DNA from: Clavelina lepadiformis
Lineage: Eukaryota > Chordata > Ascidiacea > Aplousobranchia > Clavelinidae
DNA: 64,000 nt
Direction of reading: 5' to 3'
Assembly: GCF_947623445.1 (NCBI RefSeq)
Contig: NC_135243.1
Coordinates: forward strand, 4,838,501 to 4,902,500
The notes beneath the pieces are model-generated. The model was not told the origin of the DNA, did not search any database, and saw nothing but the letters and a program-made list of their open reading frames with translations. Below are positions 49,942-59,734 of this stretch, piece by piece. A program made the translations under genes and the position numbers. The first letter of the stretch is position 1, and each line of letters begins with the position of its first letter.

Positions 49942-50830
49942 CAATGTCTAAGTCATTACTCATAATGATTAATTTCGTTAGACATCCCGAGTATGTTTGA
50001 AAAGTATGGTAGACCTATATATTAGATATGGTTTGTATTAGGTTTCATCATATTTCATTTCGTGTCTTTCACATTTATTTCTTTCAAGTTAACACCTGAT
50101 TTTGTAAAAAATATGTATCAGTGACTTGCTTTGAATCATGCAACTCTTACTCGATTGAAGGGCTACCCCCATTGACTTATGCTAGGCCTACACGGTACCC
50201 GTAGGCAATTAGCCTATAGGCAAGCTTATTCATCGATGCAGCTAAAATACAAATATTTACAAAAACAGTCAGTGATAGTGCAATGCAAACACCTTTCAAA
50301 AAACTTCCAGGGAATTAGGCCTATACAGAACTACTCCAATTCACATTTGGCTTTTAGCCTTTGTCTCACTCTCTCCAAACGTTTTTGGGCGCATGTGTAA
50401 TCGCTAGGGCCCGCAAAAGTCAATAAAGCCAAAACTTTTTAAGGACCTCGTCTGACCACGAATCAAAGAATAAAGTTGATTTTAGCACCTAGGGGATTGT
50501 TTCTAAGAAGTTTATAGGTCAAAATTTGTCAAATTATGACTTTTGACAAAGTTTTTGTGTTTCTCGAGAGTAATTTTTGTAAAAATCCTCGTGGAAGCAT
50601 TGTAAATCAGGAACTGCGACACAATTAAACTATATTAACCCATAAAAGCAGGAAAAGTCACAATGCCCACTTGAATCAGCAGTAACTTTTATCGCAAATT
50701 GTCCATTGTTTATTCATTGTTACGTATTTAAATAACTCTTACAAAACACTTCCTCTTCATAAACGTGGTCTTTTCGAAGATCAACAGTTCGGATTTTAGG
50801 AATAGCCTACAGACATTCTGTAATACAAAA

Positions 50831-51040
50831 ATGCCTAAGCAAGCTAAATCGTCTTCAGCAAAAGTTAGACAGATTTGTCGAGATTTTTCTGATGAATTTA
50901 ATGCAACTCCCGGGGGTGATTTAAGGTGCAATTTTTGCGAGGTTATAGTGAAGTGCGATAAAAAGTATTTTGTTGAAGGCCACAGGAAAAGTAAACACCA
51001 TCAAGCTGGATTGGAGCAACAACAAGCATTCCCTGTTTAA
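50831..51040 (+). CDS. small zinc-finger ORF (BED/CGGBP1-like) inside the P-like element
   Basis: A 69-residue frame starts MPKQAKSSS and ends at TAA. It holds LRCNFCEV then HRKSKHH, a C-x2-C...H-x4-H arrangement resembling the BED-type fingers of hAT transposases and the CGGBP1 family. It lies between the THAP transposase and the right terminal repeat, same strand. Downstream sequence in other frames (near 51066-51160) still looks protein-like (KSIAKEHDALFIIN), so this may be the front of a decayed larger gene. It could be a fragment of another transposon or a passenger gene. An upstream ATG at 50765 would add 22 residues. Expression is unknown. Confidence 0.5.
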   Translation: MPKQAKSSSAKVRQICRDFSDEFNATPGGDLRCNFCEVIVKCDKKYFVEGHRKSKHHQAGLEQQQAFPV

Positions 51041-51878
51041 TTTGCTGTTTATTAGAATTTACCATGCGGAGAAAATCGAGGCAAAGTGCCCTTTTCACAA
51101 AGACAAAATAAAACAAGCTGCCTAAATCTATCGCCAAAGAACACGATGCACTTTTTATAATCAATATAACACCTTGACTTTTCGACAAAATATTACGTTT
51201 GGGTCTGAAATCGACAAAATATTATATTTGGGTAACTGGAGGAAGAACTGTGGCCTCTACAAATAAGCAATTTCGTTAGGTCAAAATAAAGTCAAAATTT
51301 GATAAAAACAAAGTCAAAAAAAATTTTTTTAGGTCAAAATAAAAATGGCCCTAGTAATCGCAGGCTTGCTTCACTTTTCGGCGAGAGTTAGATATCTAGT
51401 TATTATATTTAAGATATCTATGGGTTGCACACGCCATTATTCAAGGTTACGTGGCAAAAAAGGCAAGAAAAGGCACGGAATTCGTTTTTTGTACTCTCTG
51501 ATCTATTGAAAGGTATGTCTTGTAACTTAGATTTTATTTTACATGCATAAGGTAGAAGTTTGGTTGATTGGTAGAAAGGAGTTTTACTGTATAACGTACG
51601 CATTACATAGATTCATTCCGCTTACTGACTAGCCAAAATTTGGCCAACAGTCAAAATAATAGTAACCAAGGGGTGGGGGTAAAGTGGACCAGTGGTGGTC
51701 CACTTTACCCCGTCGTTAAGTTGTTTTTGTTTATAGTTTCATGACCGAATTAGGTGATGTTTATCTTGTAATCCTGTTTTGTAGAATGCCTCGTAACCGC
51801 CAAAGGACATCAACTCAACAATCTTGGACCGAAGAGGCTATGACTATCACCATTCGGGCAGTAAATGAAAAGAGAATG

Positions 51879-52030
51879 TGTCGTGTTTTGTATTACGTTT
51901 GTATTCCATTCGTATTCTATATCATAATCCGCACGCTAGTCACAAACACGATTCTATATAACTGAATTAACCCGGATGTAAACATAGACATCATAAGACA
52001 ATACAATAAAGATAACTTCAATACACTACA
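51879..52030 (-). repeat. Gypsy 3' LTR
   Basis: 152 bp, identical by eye to 56771-56922. On the coding strand it starts TGTAGTG and ends ACGACA. It contains a TATATAGAA motif that may serve as a TATA box in the other copy. Confidence 0.95.
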
Positions 52031-52595
52031 TCTCCCCCTTCTTCAGATTAAAACTAACCCCAAATAAACAAAACACTAATATGTTATTGCAACAATATCA
52101 CTGAAGAGGAATTTTGCCATTATCACACTGAAAACTTTGTATCGACATTTTAGCAGACATGTTTGAAGAAACACAACTGTAGCTCACAGAAAGATTACAC
52201 TTGAAAAGAATAATGCAAATCTCACAGAAATACATCTACAGCACCACAATAAGCATGCAACATAAATACTGCTAAACACAGTTCCAACCAAATACTAATT
52301 ACTGCGAAAACTCAGTTTGGCAAGCTTTGTTTATAAACAGTGGTTATTACACGTTGAAGGCAAGTCAAATAGTTTCAACAATCTACACACTGCAATTTTG
52401 TTCAAAAGGCACAATAACTTTCCCATAGGTAATAGTAGTATGTTACATAATTTCAGGTAAAAGTCTAGTTAGTTCACAATTGCATCTATCACAATTTGGC
52501 AGTACCTACTTTAGTTTATGTACATCGTCTTCACAATTGCTATTAACTTTACATAGTAACACTTACACAGATACAGCATTACATACAATTACTGT

Positions 52596-55500
52596 TCAAG
52601 AACATATATAATCACGGTATTTCACAGGCTTGTTAATAGTACGACTTGGTCTACTTCGTACAACTCTCGGACTGTTATTTAACTTTTCCTCGGGTAATTT
52701 CTCACCCAATACATCATTTTCACTAACAGGTATATCACCCTTTTCAGACACATTATTATCACGATTATAGTGTTTCAGGAAAGAGGAATTGCGTGTTATT
52801 TCCACTCCTTCCTGATTTTGTACTGTTATTTCTCCTTTGTTATCACTGACCACTTTGTGTGGGTTTGGGTCGAATGTTGTTGACATCTTGTTGCTTTTCT
52901 GACCCTTTACTAGCACTTCGTCACCCACTTTAAATTCGGGATTAACTGCTTTTCTCTTTTGGTCAGTGTACATTTTCCCTTTGATTTTGTTCTCCCAGTC
53001 AGCATCACGAATCTCCTCGTCCAAAAGATCTGGATCAGGTCGTAGCTCTGGTAACTTTGTCTTCATCTCTCGTCCAAACATCATGTAGTACGGAGTGGCT
53101 CCTGTTGTAACCTGTGGCGTTGACCGGTAAGCTGTCAAAAACTTGTTGATCTCTAACTTCCAATCCTTTTTCTCCAGTTGTGCAATACGGATTGATTTCA
53201 TCAGTGTGTGGTTCTGTCTTTCCACCTCTCCGTTTGCTTGAGGCCACAACGGTGTAGTCTTCACATGATTGATTCCATACTCTATCAGAAAATTCTCAAA
53301 TTCTTTGGAAACAAATTGTGGTCCATTGTCGGTCCGCAATGAAAATGGATACCCGAATCTCGCAAACATTGGTATCATAGCTTCAATTATCTTTGAACTT
53401 GTAATTGTTTTCATCACCGCAATTTCATAATACCTACTGTAGTAGTCGACGACAACTAGAATATTCTCTCCACTAGGCAATGGTCCTAGTATATCAGCGG
53501 CACAATCTTGCCAAGGTCCACTTGGAGGCAAGGTTCTAGCAATAGGTTCTGGTTTGCTTACTCTGCTTGTCACTTGGCATCCGTGACACTTCTTACACAG
53601 CTCTTCTGCTTCTTTATCCATCTTTGGCCACCAAACTTTTGTGCGAAGTCTGTTTTTGGTTTTCACGATTCCCTGATGTCCTTCATGAGCCAAATTTAAC
53701 ACTTGTTTTCGTAACGCTCTCGGTATTACGATTCGTGTTCCTCTCAGTAACAGTTGTCCACAAATACACAATTCATCTTTCATATGCAAGTAACTTGTGT
53801 TAGTGCATTTGGACCAATCTCCTACTCTGACGTTTCTTCTTATTTCAGCAAGTTCCGCGTCATTGGCAGACTCTTCTTCTATTTCTTTAGGTGTCAAAGC
53901 ATTCGGTGTACTATTGATCACCACTGATCTCACAAAATCATACGAGTCTCCTTTATCTCTGCATATTCTTGAGTTCAACCTTGACAAAGCATCTGCAATG
54001 TTTGTCTTCCCTGGCCTGTACACGACGTTGAAATCATATCCTTGAAGTCTCAGCACCCATCTTTCCACCCGTGCTGAAGTCTTGGATTTCCTGGAGAATA
54101 TGTACTCCAATGGCTTATGATCAGTTTCCAGTTCAAACTCTTTTCCAAAAATGTACAAGTTAAATCGTTCGCAAGCCCATACTAAAGCTAAGGCTTCTTT
54201 CTCAGTTTGACTGTATCGACGTTCCACGTCTGACAAACTCCTGGATGCATACGATATGATTCTCCATTCACCATCTTGCTCTTGGGTTAGCACTGATCCT
54301 AAACCCACTGGCGATGCATCTGCTATCACTCTCGTCTTGCAATTATTCCTGAAGTATGCCAAAGTTTCAGCTTTTGTCATCAGCTTCTTGAGCTTCTCGA
54401 AAGCATCATGTTGTTTCCTGCCCCATATGAACTTTGTGTCTTTCTTTGTCACGTCATAGATCGGCCTAGCAATTGATGCTAAGTCTGGAATGAATCTGGC
54501 AGAAAATTGTACAAGTCCCATGAATGATCTCGCTTCTGTTGCAGTCTTCGGCGGCTCTGCATTTTGAATGGCAGCTACTTTCTCTTCACTAGGGCTGACT
54601 CCTTTCTTGCTTAGATCATGCCCAAAGAAAGTTAACCTCGGTAGCCTGAATTCACACTTCTTTTGATTCAGCGTCAAACCAGCTTCTTCAAGCTTGTCAA
54701 GAACAGCAGAGAGTCTTCTATCATGCTCTTCTCTGTTCTGTCCGTGAACAATTACATCATCTGCAATATTTGCTACTCCGATACAGTTCTTCAGAACGTC
54801 TCTGATGATCTTCTGGTACTTCTCCGGCGCAGAGTTCAAACCAAACATCAGTCTTTTGTATCGGTACAAACCTTGATGTGTTACAAATGTGGTAACATGT
54901 CTTGAATCTTCATCAAGCAATATCTGGTGAAACCCCCATTTTAAATCTAATTTACTGAACACAGTACTTCCGTTGAGTTCCAGCAACAACTCTTCCACAG
55001 TTGGAATTGGATGGCGTTCTCGAACGATGGCTTCATTTGCTCTACGCATATCTACACATATCCTTATATCACCATCTGGCTTTGGTATAACCACTAAAGG
55101 TGAAATCCATGTAGTCGGACCTTCTGGCACAGCTTCTATTATGTCAGCTTGGAGCAACTCATCCAGCTTTTCCTCTACCTTGTCTCTCAGTTGAAAAGGT
55201 ACTCTTCTCACTGGCTGCGAAACTGGTCTTACTGATTCATCAATGTGCAAATTGAGTTTGTAGTCCTTTAGTAAACCAATTCCAGTAAACAACTTTTTGT
55301 GTTGCCTCACTATATCTTCATCCACATTGCTGACAACATGTGGAAATGGGCCAACATGGAGCAGACCTAATTCTTCTGCTGATTTTTTTCCCAATAGTGA
55401 AGTTCCGTCACAACTCACAACAACAAATTCTGCCTCACATTTCTTACCTGAGGCATCCGATGTGGCAACAGCTTCAAATGTTCCTCTTATTGGCAGTGGC

Positions 55501-56036
55501 TTGTCATTCCCATAGCCAAACAGTTTCTTCTTAGACCCTGGTGTTTTCTTGATTATTTTCACCTTTGACTTCTTCAACCATTCCCATGTATCACTGCTTA
55601 ACAGATTGCATGATGATCCGGAGTCAACTAGGATATCCATTTTAACTCCCCCAACAGATAAAGTCACAAATCCCTTTTGTCTACTTGACTTTATGCTAAA
55701 TGTTCGATGGATTTCTTCTTCTTCTTCTTCTTCCACAGCATGTGTCCTTGGTCTATCTCTTCCTGGCCCTCTGGCTCTGCCATGCCCAGGCGACCGCTGA
55801 CCAATTGGCCCAGATCGACATTTCATCCCGAAGTGTCCTACCTTTCCACACTTGTTGCAAGTTTTACCTTTAGCTGGGCATTGAGCATCACCTTTAAAAT
55901 GACCTTTTCGACCACAAGCAAAGCATTCCTTTCCTTCCTTGTTTGAAGATCTCATTTGGTTTCTCCTCGATCCTGTCACTGCATTGACCTGAACCGAGTC
56001 TGGAGTGCTTGACATAATTTTAGTCCGGGCAATCAC
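52596..56036 (-). CDS. Gypsy Pol polyprotein (protease, RT, RNase H, integrase)
   Basis: One uninterrupted frame of about 1146 codons. In order from the N-terminus: two zinc knuckles (CFACGRKGHFKGDAQC with unusual H-x6-C spacing, then CNKCGKVGHFGMKC of standard form); an aspartic protease with DSGSSCNLLS; a reverse transcriptase with FSKLDLKWGFHQI and the active-site IADD box; RNase H (IADASPVGLG); integrase with an HHCC finger (HEGHQGIVKTKNR, CKKCHGCQ), a catalytic core (AADILGP, LRTDNGPQF, NGEVERQN) and a basic C-terminus. The frame overlaps the end of gag by 3-4 bases in the -1 frame and has no ATG of its own at the junction (the first codon after the overlap is GTG), so it is probably made as a Gag-Pol fusion by frameshifting. 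Catalytic residues visible here appear intact. Confidence 0.96.
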   Translation of the reverse strand: MIARTKIMSSTPDSVQVNAVTGSRRNQMRSSNKEGKECFACGRKGHFKGDAQCPAKGKTCNKCGKVGHFGMKCRSGPIGQRSPGHGRARGPGRDRPRTHAVEEEEEEEIHRTFSIKSSRQKGFVTLSVGGVKMDILVDSGSSCNLLSSDTWEWLKKSKVKIIKKTPGSKKKLFGYGNDKPLPIRGTFEAVATSDASGKKCEAEFVVVSCDGTSLLGKKSAEELGLLHVGPFPHVVSNVDEDIVRQHKKLFTGIGLLKDYKLNLHIDESVRPVSQPVRRVPFQLRDKVEEKLDELLQADIIEAVPEGPTTWISPLVVIPKPDGDIRICVDMRRANEAIVRERHPIPTVEELLLELNGSTVFSKLDLKWGFHQILLDEDSRHVTTFVTHQGLYRYKRLMFGLNSAPEKYQKIIRDVLKNCIGVANIADDVIVHGQNREEHDRRLSAVLDKLEEAGLTLNQKKCEFRLPRLTFFGHDLSKKGVSPSEEKVAAIQNAEPPKTATEARSFMGLVQFSARFIPDLASIARPIYDVTKKDTKFIWGRKQHDAFEKLKKLMTKAETLAYFRNNCKTRVIADASPVGLGSVLTQEQDGEWRIISYASRSLSDVERRYSQTEKEALALVWACERFNLYIFGKEFELETDHKPLEYIFSRKSKTSARVERWVLRLQGYDFNVVYRPGKTNIADALSRLNSRICRDKGDSYDFVRSVVINSTPNALTPKEIEEESANDAELAEIRRNVRVGDWSKCTNTSYLHMKDELCICGQLLLRGTRIVIPRALRKQVLNLAHEGHQGIVKTKNRLRTKVWWPKMDKEAEELCKKCHGCQVTSRVSKPEPIARTLPPSGPWQDCAADILGPLPSGENILVVVDYYSRYYEIAVMKTITSSKIIEAMIPMFARFGYPFSLRTDNGPQFVSKEFENFLIEYGINHVKTTPLWPQANGEVERQNHTLMKSIRIAQLEKKDWKLEINKFLTAYRSTPQVTTGATPYYMMFGREMKTKLPELRPDPDLLDEEIRDADWENKIKGKMYTDQKRKAVNPEFKVGDEVLVKGQKSNKMSTTFDPNPHKVVSDNKGEITVQNQEGVEITRNSSFLKHYNRDNNVSEKGDIPVSENDVLGEKLPEEKLNNSPRVVRSRPSRTINKPVKYRDYICS

Positions 56037-56653
56037 TGCTTCGTGGGCTTTGGCTTCCTCAGCACATCAGCCAAAGTTAACGTTTGCTGTTCAAGGAATT
56101 TTCTTTGCAACTCCCTAGAGTGGCATTTATCAACCACCTGGTCTCTTATGCGTTCGGCCGCATTTTGAAATTCACAAGTAGCAGCGCGTTGTCTCAATCT
56201 GCATACATACTGATCAACTGTTTCGTTACTGTTCTGTACCAGTTGATGAAACACATGTCTTTCGAATGGAACATTAGCTCTGGGAATAAATTGTTCCGTA
56301 AGCACATTCACCGTTTCCTCATATGTCTGGTTTATGGCATTCTGCTCGTTCACAAGCGAATAATATAGCTCTTGTACTTCTTCTCCTGCCGTGTGCAGCA
56401 ATAGTGACCTTTTCTGCACATCATCAGTGACTCCAACTCCATTGACGTAAAGATTAAACGATCTGGTCCACTTTCTCCATCTTTGAGACAGACTGTGTGG
56501 GTCTCCCTGAACAGCAAATACCTTTAACGACCTCATATCGCACGAAATCGTCCTCAGGTTTCTGGCAACAACCCCCGCGTCACCGTTCCTGTGAGGATTA
56601 GCAAGGATTCCATTTTGCTGTCCAGACTGCTGTTGACCGTTTTCTTCAGCCAT
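56033..56653 (-). CDS. Gypsy Gag protein
   Basis: 206 codons starting MAEENGQQQSG and ending TKQ at a TGA. It is a capsid-type Gag: the central part (RWRKWTRSFNLYVNGVG, then LLLHTAGEEVQELYYSL, then QYVCRLRQRAATCEF) is typical of this Gypsy lineage. The zinc knuckles that usually close Gag are encoded at the start of the pol frame, one base back (-1). The open -1 frame overlaps the last dozen gag codons. Short N-terminal Gln/Gly-rich stretch. The ATG lies 118 bases inside the 5' LTR boundary. Confidence 0.93.
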   Translation of the reverse strand: MAEENGQQQSGQQNGILANPHRNGDAGVVARNLRTISCDMRSLKVFAVQGDPHSLSQRWRKWTRSFNLYVNGVGVTDDVQKRSLLLHTAGEEVQELYYSLVNEQNAINQTYEETVNVLTEQFIPRANVPFERHVFHQLVQNSNETVDQYVCRLRQRAATCEFQNAAERIRDQVVDKCHSRELQRKFLEQQTLTLADVLRKPKPTKQ

Positions 56654-56770
56654 TCCAAGGCTAGGCTATTTTCACTACGTGCAGTACTTAGCTAACACAC
56701 GACTTATTCATCTAGTAAACTCGACCTTCCTAAGCAGATCGCGATCATTTACTTTATCCTCGTCGCCAAA

Positions 56771-56922
56771 TGTCGTGTTTTGTATTACGTTTGTATTCCA
56801 TTCGTATTCTATATCATAATCCGCACGCTAGTCACAAACACGATTCTATATAACTGAATTAACCCGGATGTAAACATAGACATCATAAGACAATACAATA
56901 AAGATAACTTCAATACACTACA
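56771..56922 (-). repeat. Gypsy 5' LTR
   Basis: 152 bp, identical by eye to 51879-52030. As the upstream LTR of the minus-strand element it should carry the promoter. It is immediately followed on the coding strand by the candidate primer-binding site. Confidence 0.95.
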
Positions 56923-57878
56923 GAATGGGCTACCATAAAGCCAGCAAAGAGTATGGAGTTCCCAAAACGACACTCATAAGAAGGGTCCAAGGAGATAATA
57001 TTAATGCTACTGGGAGCAAAAAGGGACTTGGAAGGTTTCATTCCACGTTTCAACTGCTAGTAATGCCATCAGCGGTTTCAAGAAATGTGGAATCGTACCT
57101 TACAATCCTGACGTTTTTGGAGAGGCCGACTTTGCTCCATCGGATGTTACTGATATTCCTATTGATCCTGTTCCAACCAACACCGAATCTTACTCCGTTA
57201 ATGTTAGTTCAACTAGCATTGACTTGTGTGATTGCAGAAATATTGGCTTAGATGCGGCTGGTCTTCCCGAGATGCCTGAATCGTTACCTGCACAGCCAAT
57301 AGATGTAGCCCAACCGTCCTCTCCTGAAGATGCAAATTCCAGTTTCACAATTAGGCTATAAGTCCTGTTGAACTGCTTCCTATGCAAAAAACAGCTCACA
57401 CTCGCCAAAAGAGGAAGTCTAAGAGAGGTGCAACTGCTATTTTAACCAGTTCACCATACAAGAAGCAGTTGGCTTCAACGAGTCGTAGCCAATCCACGGT
57501 ATCTGGCAACAGCAGTAAAACAAGTTCATCGAAAAAGCGCTCTATGAAGAAAGCTAAGGTTTCCAGGTCATCAATGCAGCAGAAGGACACAGTCGATGAA
57601 AGTGATAACAACGTAGATGCAGAATGCTTTTACTGCAACGAAATGTATTCCAAATCATCCGAGAATGATGGGTGGATCCAGTTCTCCAAATGCATGCGAT
57701 GTGCGCATGAAGCCTGCTCTGGGTGTAATGAAGAGGATGAAAACTTTATTTGTGAATTATGTTTTTAAAAATTGATAGTGAACTGCGATTACTTTCATAA
57801 CTACTTCGCTTATGATGACAATTTGTAAATAAATTGATTGTGATGTGGAACAAATTGCCTTTTTTACTCAAAACTTAT

Positions 57879-58768
57879 GGTGGTCCATTTTACCCACATG
57901 TGGGGTAAAGTGGACTATTGGAGATGCTTTTAAATCAAAAAAATTTCATGTAAGAAAGCAAGCATCAGTAAAAGGGCACTTCAAAAATTAGCGAAATACC
58001 TTAGAGTTAACTCTCAAAACAAACAAGTCAAATGTTTTGGTGAAATCAGTGAATTGTAACGATTTAAGCCTTAGGTGGTCCGCTTTAAGGCTATATGAGC
58101 GATTGCCTACTGAAGGCCTCAGGTATAAAAGTGCGCTAACAACTCGCCCAACGTGCGATCAACGTCGGTCAAGGACAGTGTCAGCTCGGAAGCCGACTAG
58201 TTGGATTGTATATTCAACCGGAGCCTGAAAATACAATCCTGAAACCAGCTTGATAACTAAAATTTATTGAATGAATCAACCTTAGTTTTTAACGTAATCT
58301 TTTCAAGTTTGGCTTTGCTTGCAGCGGGAAGTTTGTAACAATTTTGGCGCATGCGCATTTGTGTAAAAAAGAAAGAATTACTACGCAAATTTGGCAGAGT
58401 GTAAATATGAATTTGAGCTCGGTCAAATTTATTTTTTCAAGGTTAAACCCAATCCAGGTTCGACTTCGATCTGGAAAGCTCGGGCCGAATTACAACTCTG
58501 ACAAACTGCGCACGTCATGAATCAACTTCGAATATTCTTTTGATAGTGGGGGAGGGTGGGGTAAAGCGGACCACCTAAGGCTTAAATCGTTACAATTCAC
58601 TTATTTCACCAAAACATTTGACTTGTTTGTTTTGAGAGTTAACTCTAAGGTATTTCGCTAATTTTTGAAGTGCCCTTTTATTGATTGCTTGCTTTCTTAC
58701 ATAAATTTTTTTTGATTTAAAAGCACCTCCAATAGTCCACTTTACCCCACATGTGTGGGAGGACCACC
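57879..58768. repeat. large imperfect inverted repeat inside the pogo-like element
   Basis: Left arm 57879-58087 and right arm 58562-58768 are reverse complements with scattered differences. They contain GGGGTAAAGTGGACTATTGG and the GTAAAGCGGACCACC motif that resembles the terminal repeats of the same element. The about 470-base centre has a TATAAAAG motif near 58122 and does not match the arms. This could be a second, related MITE or a partial duplication of the pogo ends around an unrelated insert. Confidence 0.8.
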
Positions 58769-59157
58769 ACTGGTCCACTTTACCCCCACCCCTTGGTTAC
58801 TATTATTTTGACTGTTGGCCAAATTTTGGCTAGTCAGTAAGCGGAATGAATCTATGTAATGCGTACGTTATACAGTAAAACTTCTTTCTACCACTCAACC
58901 AAACTTCTACTTTATGCATGTAAAATAAAATCTAAGTTACAAGACATACCTTTCAATAGATCAGAGAGTACAAAAAACGAATTCCGTGCCTTTTCTTGCC
59001 TTCTTTTCCACGTAACCTCGAATAATGACGTGTGCAACCACGTTATGTCATGTTTCACTAAACTTAGTGGTATCCGCGCGGTTAATAAACTTTATTAAGA
59101 AAATAAGAGGGGTGTGCCACTTTACCCCGTTGGTCCGCTTTACTCCACCTTCCCCTA

Positions 59158-59734
59158 CGCTATTCAAAACGTATTTTTGGCAGTATAGTTTTAAAAACTC
59201 TGATAGTTGCATGTGTTTCTGTGATTTCCAACTTGATAAACCTGCTAGTTCAAAATTCTTTCAACAAAATATCGCAACCAAGTTAGTGTTTTTCTGGAGC
59301 TATTTTCGATCGATTAAATCCTCTTTGAAAACGTTAAGATATTAACAACTGATTTCATGCCCATACGATCCAATGTAAGCTTTGTGCAGCCTAATAGAGT
59401 TGACTTATATCAAGTTGTAATGGACAAGCACAGTTTATTTTGACCGTTGAAACTTGCAATTATTAGATTTCTTTGGTTGTTATTGTGGTAATTCGTTTAT
59501 TTTAGTAATTCACAATAGACTCCGCAGCAGCTGGTGGCATATTACTAGCCTGTATATATACCCAGTCTACCCTGCGTGTACGCAGCAACCCCAATAGCAT
59601 CGTTAATATACTGAAATGTGGAGGCAGTATCAAGAATAGATGAACCATTACATGCAACAATGGATGCATTAATTATGTTAAACAGGATCCAAAATCATTC
59701 AAGTTTAAAGCTAATGGACTGTAACAGCTGTCGA
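59158..59734. other. no gene seen
   Basis: AT-rich spacer immediately outside the right end of the pogo-like element. No coding or repeat structure was recognised. Confidence 0.5.

Larger units (their letters stand above)
45798..51422 (+). mobile_element. P-element/THAP9-like DNA transposon, 5625 bp
   Basis: The ends are near-perfect inverted repeats of about 36 bp beginning CATAGATATCTTA; only two mismatches are visible over that length. The 8-bp duplication GGTTGCAC (45790-45797 and 51423-51430) is exact, the size P elements make. Removing the insertion rejoins the pogo inverted repeat, which is intact on the other side and confirms the boundaries. It encodes a THAP-domain transposase (47458-49941) in the same orientation. 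About 1.66 kb of non-coding sequence precedes and 1.48 kb follows that gene. Confidence 0.95.
51879..56922 (-). mobile_element. Ty3/Gypsy LTR retrotransposon, 5044 bp, near-intact
   Basis: Two 152-bp LTRs (51879-52030 and 56771-56922) read identically base for base by eye, begin and end TG...CA, and are flanked by the exact 5-bp duplication GAATG (51874-51878 and 56923-56927). The coding strand is minus. Next to the 3' LTR (left side) is a polypurine tract, GAAGAAGGGGGAGA on the minus strand. Next to the 5' LTR is TTTGGCGACGAGG, a candidate primer-binding site. Identical LTRs and an open pol imply a recent insertion. No envelope gene was seen. It splits the pogo transposase exon. Confidence 0.97.
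51786..57768 (+). pseudogene. pogo-like transposase, split by Gypsy and internally deleted
   Basis: The N-terminal piece (51786-51878) starts at an ATG just after an acceptor-like TTTTGTAG and reads into AVNEKRM, where the Gypsy element is inserted. After the Gypsy (from 56928) the frame resumes GYHKASKEYGVPKTTL, a psq-type DNA-binding helix-turn-helix. At about 57040 the sequence jumps to another frame reading NAISGFKKCGIVPYNPDVF, a motif near the C-terminus of pogo/Jerky-type transposases, so the whole DDE catalytic core is missing. A one-base frame change near 57355 leads into the final segment (to TAA at 57766-57768), which is Ser/Lys-rich and ends in a PHD-like cysteine finger (CFYCNEMY, then CMRCAHEAC, then CELCF). 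It cannot make an active transposase. Confidence 0.9.
45674..59155 (+). mobile_element. pogo/Tigger-like transposon containing nested insertions
   Basis: The terminal inverted repeats are about 390 bp once insertions are removed: left 45674-45797 plus 51431-51696, right about 58765-59155. Both begin GGGGAAGGTGG and share GTAAAGCGGACCAACGGGG. The flanking dinucleotide is TA (45672-45673 and 59156-59157), as for Tc1/mariner-superfamily elements. The element spans 13,482 bp now, but about 5.63 kb is a P-like transposon and 5.05 kb a Gypsy element, leaving a roughly 2.8-kb original. Its transposase gene retains the psq helix-turn-helix and the C-terminal finger but lost its middle. Confidence 0.92.
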
